DNA of 64,000 bases from the NCBI GenBank assembly GCA_013697705.1, contig JACCWJ010000049.1:1-64000 (forward strand). The letters are read 5' to 3'. Origin of the DNA: Gammaproteobacteria bacterium. GTDB taxonomy: Bacteria; Pseudomonadota; Gammaproteobacteria; UBA6002. Below, piece after piece: positions 40,299-49,182 of this stretch; the stretch's first letter is position 1, and each line of letters starts with the position of its first letter. The notes beneath the pieces are model-generated. The model had not been told where the DNA came from. It ran no database searches and saw nothing but the letters and a program-made list of their open reading frames with translations. Made by a program: the position numbers and the translations under genes.

Positions 40299-40508
40299 CT
40301 AAATTAATAAGTTCACTAGCCTTATCATCAAATCTTGCCACTTACGAATAAGCTTTGAAGAATCCTTAGGCAATAACATCATTTTATCCAACGCAGATAA
40401 TGCGTCAGACATTTCATTACCAACTAAGATGATCTTCTGGAAGATTTCAATTTGACGACGGGTAAGGTTTAATTTAGATGTGCTTTTAGATACACTAGAC
40501 TTCGTCAT
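40299..40508 (-). CDS. Small unknown protein
   Basis: This 69-residue basic protein has predicted helices and no signal peptide or recognised domain. AGGAATT lies upstream of the ATG, and the composition (Lys, Leu, Met, Ser) is reasonable. It lies just outside the right att repeat, divergent from the 2OG oxygenase gene. It may be real or a remnant; I cannot name a family. Confidence 0.4.
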   Translation of the reverse strand: MTKSSVSKSTSKLNLTRRQIEIFQKIILVGNEMSDALSALDKMMLLPKDSSKLIRKWQDLMIRLVNLLI

Positions 40509-40671
40509 GATAACTAATTCCTGTAGTTATTGTGAAAGTGCTGGCTAGGTGGTGAGACACTTGGCCAGTGCGATTATTATGATCTTATCTGCATCGAAAA
40601 ATCAAATTAAATTAATTCAGAATGAATCAGCCAGATCAGGTCGCCACTACACAACCATTGAACGAAGAACC

Positions 40672-43008
40672 ATGAAAGATATCATAACTGCATTAAAAGA
40701 AATTAAAGACCAAGGATCATTTTGTGGAAAAAGAACAACATCTTTTGATGATCTCCAATTAGAAATCAAAGAATTGGGCCCATTAAAATTTCCGCTTTCC
40801 GATCGCAGCGTCAAAAGTTTGATTAAGCATGCAAAACCTGCCAAATTTGGCTGGCGCGAAGCAACAATCTTGGACAAGACTGTGCGTAATGCATGGGAAA
40901 TTCCTAAGAGCAGAATTAAAATAGAAGCTAATAATTGGAATAACACACTAAAATCTACTCTTGCTCATCTTAAAACAGACTTAGGATTACCAGAATCAGC
41001 AGAGCTAAAAGCAAGTCTTCATAACCTTCTTATCTATGAGCCAGGTCAGTTTTTTAGCCCTCATCAGGATTCAGAAAAATTGGATGGAATGGTAGCCACC
41101 TTAGTGGTCATTCTTCCCTCGAAACACAAGGGCGGAAGTCTTATTATTGATCATCAAGATGTGAAAAAAACATTCCAAACTAGTCGCTTCCCACTCAATA
41201 AACTAACTTTCATTGCTTTTTATGCTGATTGTCATCATGAAGTTAAAGCCATTAAAGAAGGTTACCGATTAGCCCTCACCTATAACCTTGTTCTTAAGAA
41301 GAGCACACAAGTAGAAATCAACCAGCCTAGATTTTCCAATGATAATCTCATCCAAAGTCTTCAGGCTTATTTTGCTGAAGAGGACAACTCAGTTAATCAT
41401 GATAAAGATCCCAAAAATTTAATTTACCTTCTTGATCATAGCTATTCTCAAAAAGGGCTTTCCTGGAACCATCTAAAAAATGGTGATCATTTTCGAGCAG
41501 AAGCACTCAAAAAAGCTGCTAATACATTAGATTTGGAAATTCATATGGCACTTGCTGACATCCAAGAAACCTGGAATTGTGACGTGAGTTATGACTACTA
41601 CCGATATCGCTACAAAGATAAATCTTGTTATGACAGAAATGAAGAAGAGGGTGACAATATTGAGCTGACTGAATTACTCGATAGTAATACTATTTTGCAA
41701 TACTGGATTGATAGCGAAAATGAATCTTTAAGTTATAAAGATTGCCATGTGCCCTATGATCAAATCTGTTGGACAAAAGCAAGTAACGAATTTGAACCCT
41801 TTGATTCTCAGTTTGAGGGTTGGATGGGGAACTACGGCAATACAACAGATCGGTGGTATCACCGAGCAGCGATTATTCTTTGGCGCAAAAAAGATCACTT
41901 CCCTATTCTTTTTGGAATGGATCCTTGGTCGATTATTGATAAATTATTAAAATTAACAAAAACGAAATCTCATGAAGTACAATTACATCAAGTCCTTAGT
42001 TCTCTTCTACCCTATTGGGCCGAATTTTTGCGAGGCAATAACGAATCAACTCTAATTTCAGCTGTACTTAAACTCGCACTGTATATCAATGACTCTCAAT
42101 TGGCACTTGCACTGGTAACTGGTTTTGATATTCATGCGCTGACTTCAAGGTCTGCAAAATTATTTTTATCCCTGCAGGATCTTTATGATACATCATGGTG
42201 TCTTAATGTTCTGAATGAATGGGCTAATGAGGATAACTCGTTGTCAAACCCGGAAAAATGTAAAAATATTTCTGAAACCATTCGACGCTTATCCGAAAAT
42301 AAAAACAAAAATAAAGCTCTCACCGACTGGCTTCTTGCTTACCAGTTAAAGAAAATTCAAGATCACGATGCATCTTGCAAAGAATACAGTAGCCCTGTTC
42401 AAATTCTCAAGGATACATCTGAAAGAATACATGACCTTATTGATTTTCTGAAAGCTTGTATAACTCTCGATCATGATTCGAATTCTCTCCAACTTATTAA
42501 ATACATAATTGGTAATATTGAATTATATCCAGCCACCAATTTAATCGAGGTAATTCATTACCTTAAAGACAATTTAAATAACCATGATCTCAAAAAATTT
42601 GGTTATCAAAAACTATTCAGCCATGTTTTTGTCGTCTTAAAAACTGAACTCGATCAGGGTTTGCGCAAACCCAATGACTGGTCACTAAAAGTCCCTTTAT
42701 CTTGCAGTTGCCAAGATTGCATCATTCTTAATGAATTTCTCCAATCAAACGTAGAAAGAATTAAAATATGGCCATTGGCAACAGGACGTCGCGCCCATTT
42801 ACACCAAAAAATTGATGACCTAGGTATTCCAGTAACTCATCATACTGAAAGAACAGGATCGCCATACAAACTCATCTTAACCAAAACTGATGACCTACAT
42901 CATCACGCAAAATTTAGATTTGAAAAATTGCTAAAGGAATTCACTATCTTGACTAATAAAATCAATGACCATCCTAACAGACATAAAAAATACGGCTTGT
43001 GCACTTAA
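40672..43008 (+). CDS. Large 2OG-Fe(II) oxygenase-domain protein
   Basis: Near its N-terminus the 778-residue protein has a prolyl-4-hydroxylase-like dioxygenase domain. The iron ligands are seen as H131-x-D133 (SPHQDSEK) and a later His (CHHEVKAI, residues 188-189), with Arg in GYRLALTY as the 2-oxoglutarate contact. The long C-terminal part (about 550 residues) has CxCxxC-like clusters (CSCQDC) and no domain I recognise. The substrate is unknown. ATG 40672 is chosen because family-like sequence starts there; an in-frame GTG at 40549 would add 41 residues. It lies beside a mobile element. Confidence 0.75.
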   Translation: MKDIITALKEIKDQGSFCGKRTTSFDDLQLEIKELGPLKFPLSDRSVKSLIKHAKPAKFGWREATILDKTVRNAWEIPKSRIKIEANNWNNTLKSTLAHLKTDLGLPESAELKASLHNLLIYEPGQFFSPHQDSEKLDGMVATLVVILPSKHKGGSLIIDHQDVKKTFQTSRFPLNKLTFIAFYADCHHEVKAIKEGYRLALTYNLVLKKSTQVEINQPRFSNDNLIQSLQAYFAEEDNSVNHDKDPKNLIYLLDHSYSQKGLSWNHLKNGDHFRAEALKKAANTLDLEIHMALADIQETWNCDVSYDYYRYRYKDKSCYDRNEEEGDNIELTELLDSNTILQYWIDSENESLSYKDCHVPYDQICWTKASNEFEPFDSQFEGWMGNYGNTTDRWYHRAAIILWRKKDHFPILFGMDPWSIIDKLLKLTKTKSHEVQLHQVLSSLLPYWAEFLRGNNESTLISAVLKLALYINDSQLALALVTGFDIHALTSRSAKLFLSLQDLYDTSWCLNVLNEWANEDNSLSNPEKCKNISETIRRLSENKNKNKALTDWLLAYQLKKIQDHDASCKEYSSPVQILKDTSERIHDLIDFLKACITLDHDSNSLQLIKYIIGNIELYPATNLIEVIHYLKDNLNNHDLKKFGYQKLFSHVFVVLKTELDQGLRKPNDWSLKVPLSCSCQDCIILNEFLQSNVERIKIWPLATGRRAHLHQKIDDLGIPVTHHTERTGSPYKLILTKTDDLHHHAKFRFEKLLKEFTILTNKINDHPNRHKKYGLCT

Positions 43009-43040
43009 CATTCTGAACAACAGAAGCGATTACAAACTTT

Positions 43041-45307
43041 GTGATTCTGAAAATTTCTCATCCCCTAACTTACGCCATCGCTCTTTTTCAAAGTCGCTTA
43101 ATTGGAGGGCAATTTGATTCCCATAAGGCACGAGATTTGGATCCGAAAGTTATCCGAGGTCGAGTACAGGCAGATAAAGCATGGGGTGAAGAATGGCGAC
43201 ATTTTCAAAATCACTATTTCCTTGCCAAAGGACTCGATTTGACTGTCGATGCAAATGGCATTTATAGTCAAATTCATTTAGGTAAACATATTTTTCATGC
43301 AAAGGATCGTGATCAATTTGATCTTTGGCAAGAAAATCAAAACCGACATCAAGATGCCAAACAAGTTGCACTGACTGATCCGGAGAATGTCCTCAATCAA
43401 ATTACATTACATAATTCAGTATTTAGCGAGCATGATATTGCACGCTTACTTCACAAACACATCGATGATCCGCAAGAATTTCAAACAGCTCTAAACAAAT
43501 TATTTTATTGGGCACGGATGATGATGGAAAAGAACATTACACAACCCGAAACATCTTTGAGCTAGAAAATAATATTCAGGAGGTCGCAGAAAACCTCAAC
43601 CAACATGTCTCACATCCTATTCATCCTAGTCTGATTAAAAATATTATTAATAACTATAAGCTCAATGACGAACAAGCTAATGCTATACAACATATTTTGC
43701 AGGGATCAGATATTTCAATCATCGTTGGACGCGCAGGCACGGGAAAAACGTATGCCTTGAAAGCAGCGAAAGAGGCTTTTACTAAAGTGGGTTATCATAT
43801 TCAAGGCATTGCTCTTTCAGGTATTGCTGCTCAAGGATTACAAGAGGCATCTGGAATACCGAGTAGAACAATTGCATCATTCACATACGCACTGCGAAAA
43901 GAAACTTTGAAGCTCACAAAGGATGACATCATTATTCTGGATGAAGCCGGCATGACGGACACTTACGCTTTATCTGAAATCATTAATCATATCCATAAAG
44001 CACAAGCAAAATTGATACTCGTGGGTGATGAGGCGCAATTGCAACCCATAGGACCCGGTGCGCCTTTCCGAGCGTTATTAGAGCGTGTTGGATTTGCTGA
44101 GCTTCAGCAAATAATTCGACAAGAAGAACCCTGGCAACGTAAAGCAACCCATCATCTTGCTACAGGTAATATCAGAGAAGCGTTGAAATCTTATCAAGAA
44201 CATCAGCATATTCATTATAATAAAACAGCAAACGATGCGATACACCGCCTCATTGATGATTGGCATCATCGATATAACCAAAAATATATTATATTGCAGC
44301 AAACACTTATTTTGGCACATAGAAATAGCGATGTAATGCAACTAAATGGAATCGCAAGGGCTAAACGAATTTTAGCGGGTGAAATTGATCAAGGCTTTTC
44401 TATTAAAAAAGGGGAACAAGAATTATGGTTAAGTGTGAATGATCGTTTGTTATTTCTAAAAAATGATCCTAAGTTAGGAGTTCGAAATGGTCAATTTGGA
44501 ACTGTAAAAGCAATTGAATCTGATAATTTTGGTAAAGTGAAAAGCATTACTGTTGATCTTGATAACAACAAGGCTGTTACCTTTGATCCTGAGCACTACG
44601 GACATTTTAATCATGGCTATAGTGCTACCATCCATAAGACACAAGGGATTACCGTAGACCATAGCTTTATTTATGTTGCAGGTAATTATTGGGATCGCAA
44701 CTTAATGTATGTTGCGGGAAGTCGTCATAAGAAAAAAATGGATTTATATATTGATCAAGAGAATCACTCCAATCTTGAATCACTCATCAAAGGACTAAAC
44801 AAAGATGGGATGAAAGATAGCGTTCTTGATTACCCATTGAATTTTGCTAAACGACGAGGTATCGATATTGAAGGTCTATTTGCCCGAATTAAAGAACATG
44901 CTTTAGAAAAACTTAAAGTTACTAGAAAATATTTACATGAAAAATATCATCAGCTAATAGTGATAAAAGAAAAAATATCAGCACAACATCATAAACAGCC
45001 TGAAATAGTCAGTGACAAGCATAAAAGGCATCCTTATTTAAATAATGCATGCTCTACACAAGTTAATGAAGTTGATGACGTTAAGCGTACTCAAGAAAAG
45101 TTTCAGAAATTATTGAATGATCTTGATCAAGCAAAAACTCTAAAAAATCATTATGTAGTCTATCGACTAAAAAAAGACGTACAACTTGAAGTCAAAAATA
45201 TTTACAAAAATAAAAAGATGCATCAAACCATTCAAACAAAAATGCCTGAATTTGCAAAAACGCTAGAACAGTACCATTCAAAGCAACTTGAGTACGACAT
45301 GGATTAA
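43041..45307 (+). pseudogene. traA: Truncated, frameshifted TraA relaxase-helicase
   Basis: Two overlapping frames, 43041-43565 and 43508-45307, together match the middle and C-terminal parts of Ti/Rickettsia-type TraA. The first has AWGEEW, IYSQIHLG and the DPENVLNQIT-HNSVFSEHDIARLLHKH segment. The second has Walker A (VGRAGTGKT), a DEAG box and HKTQGITVD. The joining region LGTDDDGKEHYTTR is read only in the second frame, placing a frameshift near 43500 in a T-rich stretch. The N-terminal MobA/MobL relaxase domain is missing. It is a remnant of a conjugative element. Confidence 0.8.
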
Positions 45308-45639
45308 TAATCTGTGTGAATACTTTTTATTTGCATCAAGATAAATTGAAGTGAATTGTCCTCGAGTCTCCGCACATACGCAGAATTATTTTTCGATAAT
45401 TTGCGTGTGACATGTACATCATGCTGGGCTAACCATGCAGGATAACACACTTGCCACTAAACCAAGGTCTACTGACAAGTAGAGGCTCGGGGATAGTTTA
45501 AATATAGTATATTTGGTTCGTTTTTCCAGCAAATTCATTTACTCAATGGGCAAAGAGTTGATAATCAATAATTTTATTTTTATGGGGTTTTTTAATATCT
45601 TATTTTAGAGAAAAATAATCCGGACGATGGGAAGCAGCC
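45308..45639. other. Gene-free stretch after traA
   Basis: I see no gene here. It contains an imperfect inverted repeat (CGCAgAATTAT with ATAATTtGCG, about 45378-45403) and AT-rich runs before the convergent ackA gene. No clear terminator is visible. Confidence 0.4.
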
Positions 45640-46833
45640 TTATCTCTCCTCATTTTTTGCTAATAACAGTAATACAATTTTAGCCATTTCTTTTTGCTCT
45701 TCTGTCATAAGAACAGCTATTTTTACAGAGGCATGACTTGCGTGAATAAATCCATCATGTTGAATCATTTTCATATTTTCAGCTTCGTCTATTGATATGC
45801 TAATATAGCTGAGATTTCGACATATGCGTGAACGAATTAAAGGCGATCGCTCCCCAATTGCACCTGTAAATACAACCAAATCAATTCCACCCATGACAGC
45901 AGAATAAGCTCCGATATATTTTTTAATCCAATAGAGACTTGCCTCTAATGAAAAATGCGCATCCGAATCTCCTCTTTCCTCCGCAGCAATTAGTGTGCGA
46001 ACGTCTGCCGTTTTTCCACTGAATCCTAGAAGGCCACATTGGTTATTCAAAAATTCTTTTAATTCGCTTGAAGTAAGGCCTTGTTCGATGAGATATAAAA
46101 TAGCTGCAGCATCAATGGTTCCAATGCGTGTTCCCATGGGGAGACCCTCAAGAGGAGTAAAACCCATGGAAGTATCAACGCTTTTTCCTGCTTTTATTGC
46201 AGTGATGCTTGCTCCACTTCCCAAATGGCAAATAATAATTCGTTCTGGAATGACGCTAAAAATCTCCTCAATCTTTATCATGATGGAAGCAAGTGAAATA
46301 CCGTGATAACCAAAACGATAGATATCAAATTGTGATGCGAAGTTTTTTGGAAGACTGTATCGACGTGCATACTCAGGCATTTCAGCATGAAAAGCACTGT
46401 CTGAGATACCTATCAAGGGAATATTTTTGAAATGTATTTGTAATTGTTTTAACTCATCAAGTATAGGGGCAATATGAAGTGGAGCATATTGTTTCATATG
46501 CTCTAATCGTTTTATATATTCATCATTAATCAATTTATGGGCTGTAAAATAAGTCCCTGGAGCAACTATCCGAATACCGATCGCTGTAATTTCACTATTG
46601 TTAACAATAAGTTTTTTAGCGATTAAAGTCTCGCTAACTGTCTTTATGGCTGTCTCATAATCAGAAGGTGTTATCTGAGTTTTATTTTTGGAGTCTCCTA
46701 TTTCTATGGTGAGCGAAATAGTGTCAGGATTCTTTTCAAAATAAAATTGTCCCAGCAATTTTTCATTAGAATAGAAAGCATATCTTTTCGAGGAACTGCC
46801 AATATTTATAATGAGGCTTTTTCTTGGTTCCAT
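45640..46833 (-). CDS. ackA: Acetate kinase
   Basis: This enzyme turns acetyl phosphate and ADP into acetate and ATP. The 397 residues show the phosphate-1 start INIGSSSKRYAFY, FHAEMPEYARRYSLP, YHGISLASI and the C-terminal GAIGERSPLIR. It overlaps the phosphoketolase gene by 28 bases on the same strand, so the two are cotranscribed, which matches substrate flow. The usual Asn-Cys-Gly start has Ile in place of Cys. Confidence 0.93.
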   Translation of the reverse strand: MEPRKSLIINIGSSSKRYAFYSNEKLLGQFYFEKNPDTISLTIEIGDSKNKTQITPSDYETAIKTVSETLIAKKLIVNNSEITAIGIRIVAPGTYFTAHKLINDEYIKRLEHMKQYAPLHIAPILDELKQLQIHFKNIPLIGISDSAFHAEMPEYARRYSLPKNFASQFDIYRFGYHGISLASIMIKIEEIFSVIPERIIICHLGSGASITAIKAGKSVDTSMGFTPLEGLPMGTRIGTIDAAAILYLIEQGLTSSELKEFLNNQCGLLGFSGKTADVRTLIAAEERGDSDAHFSLEASLYWIKKYIGAYSAVMGGIDLVVFTGAIGERSPLIRSRICRNLSYISISIDEAENMKMIQHDGFIHASHASVKIAVLMTEEQKEMAKIVLLLLAKNEER

Positions 46834-49151
46834 TGCCACTGCTCAATTTCATCCATATCAACACCGTATTTTCTAATATACGCTTGATGTTGTTCAAATT
46901 TATGATCATATTTTTGATTGAGTTGTTTTGCATCCTCATCTGAAATAACACCCGTCACAGCCATAAGATGAAAGACTTCTTTTGCAAGATGCCATCGACT
47001 GGTTCGGTTTCTCACTTGCATATCAAAAGGAGTGGTTGTCGAGCCATTTTCAACATAGCCGTGAATGTAAAACCGTTTGGTATCACCTAAACTAAAAAGC
47101 AATTGTTGCAAGACCGATGGATAGCCGTGAAAATTGAAAATGACAGGTTTGTCCTTCGTAAAAAATTGTTCGAATTGAGAGAAAGGCGTAATACAATCTG
47201 CATTACCAAATCCCAAGGCAGAGAGTTCAAGTATATTAACAAAACGAACTTTAATGGAGGGTTTTTCTTGTTTTACTACACTAATGGCAGCCAGAGCTTC
47301 TTTTGTTAAATAATCACCTACTGCTGCAATAACAATATCAGGATCAATGTCACTAGCAAAATCCCAGATCATTAGACCAAGATCAAGTTCCTTTTTCACT
47401 AACTCCGGTGTAAGCCAGCGAGGTTCAAGCGTTTTTCCAGCGACAATCACGTTGACTTTATTACGAGAGTGCAGGCATTTTTCTAACACATAAAGCATAG
47501 TATTGGCACAGGAAGGAAAATAAATGCGTGTAAAACAGCCATGCTTTTGGAGTAGATTTGAAATAAAGCCGGGATTTTGGTGAGAAAAACCATTATGTTC
47601 TTGCCGCCAACCTGATGAAGTCAAGATGTAGTTTAGAGAAGGGATGTCACCGCGCCAGAGAATTTGACTCGCAACTTGTAAAAATTTCAGGTATTGATCG
47701 GTCATGCTAGAGACTATCTGAATGAACGCTTCATAAGAAGCAAAAATAGCATGACGTCCTGTCAGGACATAGCCTTGCATTAATCCTTGCAGGGAATGTT
47801 CACTTAATATTTCCATCACCTGTCCATCGTGATGAATATCTTTATCCCAGGGTTTTATCGGCCAAGTAAATGAGCGCGTTGTTGATTGAAAAATAGCATC
47901 CAGTTTATTTGAATACGTTTCATCGGGAGAAAAAAATCGGAAATTTCGATTTGTTTCATTTAATTTAAAAACGTCATTTAAAAATAATCCTGCACGCAGC
48001 ATACTGCTTGAACCGATTGTTCCTGGTTTTGTTGCATCTTCTGTGTATTTTTCTACATTGGGCAGTACCAAATTTTTTACAATTTTTCCTCCGAAGGTAT
48101 GTTTACTTTCTCCCATTCTCAATCCTTTGGGTGGGATCAGCGCTTGAACTCCTTCATTGAATCCATTTTTCCTATCAAACAGTTCTGTAAATCGGTATGA
48201 TCTTAACCATTTTTCAAGTGCGTGAAGCTCACTGAGATTTGTCTTCGCTTTTGTGACAATCACTTGATGAGAAAGACAATTGCCTTCAATTTTTTGACCA
48301 TGAAGTTTTTTAATTCCTGTCCAGCCCTTTAATGTTTTCAAAATGATCATTGGGAACTTTGGTTTAATCACTTTATTTGCTGAGTGTTTTTGGATCTTAC
48401 GAATGTTCTGATAGCATTGCTCAAGCACCACAAACATTTTTTCATAAATATGTTGGCCTTCCACAATGAAAGGTTCGTAGCCATAACCTCGAAAAAGCCC
48501 TCTCAATTCGGCGTTGCTCATCCTGCCAAAAATAGAAGGCGCTGAAATCTTATAGCCATTTAAATGAAGGATTGGCAGTACAGCGCCATTCGTTGCGGGG
48601 TCAATCAATTTATTAATATGCCAAGCGGTGGCAGTGGGTCCTGTTTCTGCTTCTCCATCGCCTATCACACAAGCAACAATCAGATCAGGATTATCAAGTG
48701 CTGCACCGTAAGCAGTAGAAAGGGCATACCCCAGTTCTCCTCCTTCTAAGATGACACCTGGGGCGCCTGGATTGCTGTGACTCGGAAATCCATAAGGCCA
48801 ACTGAAATTTCTGATTAAGTAACCAAGGCCTTGCTCATCATGCGTTGCTTCTGGATAGAATTGTGTCAGTGTACCTTCAAGGTAAAGATTTGCTTGAAGC
48901 GCAGCAAACCCATGCCCGGGTCCTAATACAAAGAGAAAGGGTAGGTCATGTTTTTTGATTAAGTAGTTGAGGTTTGCATAAATAAAATTGATACCGGGAC
49001 ACGTCCCCCAATGGCCTAGAAGACGTGGTTTGATATCGTCATAGGTGAGTTTTCTTTCAAGTAAAAAATTATCAAGAAGATAAATTTGCGCTGCAGCGAG
49101 ATAACTTGCAGCACGAACATACTGTTTGATTGATGCAATATCCTTATGCAT
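46806..49151 (-). CDS. xfp: Phosphoketolase (Xfp/Xpk)
   Basis: A thiamine-diphosphate enzyme that cleaves xylulose 5-phosphate (and perhaps fructose 6-phosphate) with phosphate to acetyl phosphate and glyceraldehyde 3-phosphate or erythrose 4-phosphate. The 781 residues are normal for the family. Visible segments are LLGHWGTCPGINFIYAN, ILEGGELGYALSTAYGA and GDGEAETGPTATAWH (TPP site). AAGGA lies upstream of the ATG. It stands 31 bases after the copper oxidase gene and overlaps ackA. Confidence 0.95.
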   Translation of the reverse strand: MHKDIASIKQYVRAASYLAAAQIYLLDNFLLERKLTYDDIKPRLLGHWGTCPGINFIYANLNYLIKKHDLPFLFVLGPGHGFAALQANLYLEGTLTQFYPEATHDEQGLGYLIRNFSWPYGFPSHSNPGAPGVILEGGELGYALSTAYGAALDNPDLIVACVIGDGEAETGPTATAWHINKLIDPATNGAVLPILHLNGYKISAPSIFGRMSNAELRGLFRGYGYEPFIVEGQHIYEKMFVVLEQCYQNIRKIQKHSANKVIKPKFPMIILKTLKGWTGIKKLHGQKIEGNCLSHQVIVTKAKTNLSELHALEKWLRSYRFTELFDRKNGFNEGVQALIPPKGLRMGESKHTFGGKIVKNLVLPNVEKYTEDATKPGTIGSSSMLRAGLFLNDVFKLNETNRNFRFFSPDETYSNKLDAIFQSTTRSFTWPIKPWDKDIHHDGQVMEILSEHSLQGLMQGYVLTGRHAIFASYEAFIQIVSSMTDQYLKFLQVASQILWRGDIPSLNYILTSSGWRQEHNGFSHQNPGFISNLLQKHGCFTRIYFPSCANTMLYVLEKCLHSRNKVNVIVAGKTLEPRWLTPELVKKELDLGLMIWDFASDIDPDIVIAAVGDYLTKEALAAISVVKQEKPSIKVRFVNILELSALGFGNADCITPFSQFEQFFTKDKPVIFNFHGYPSVLQQLLFSLGDTKRFYIHGYVENGSTTTPFDMQVRNRTSRWHLAKEVFHLMAVTGVISDEDAKQLNQKYDHKFEQHQAYIRKYGVDMDEIEQWQWNQEKASL

Positions 49152-49182
49152 AGATCCTTACATTCCAATCCATTTTTGTTTT

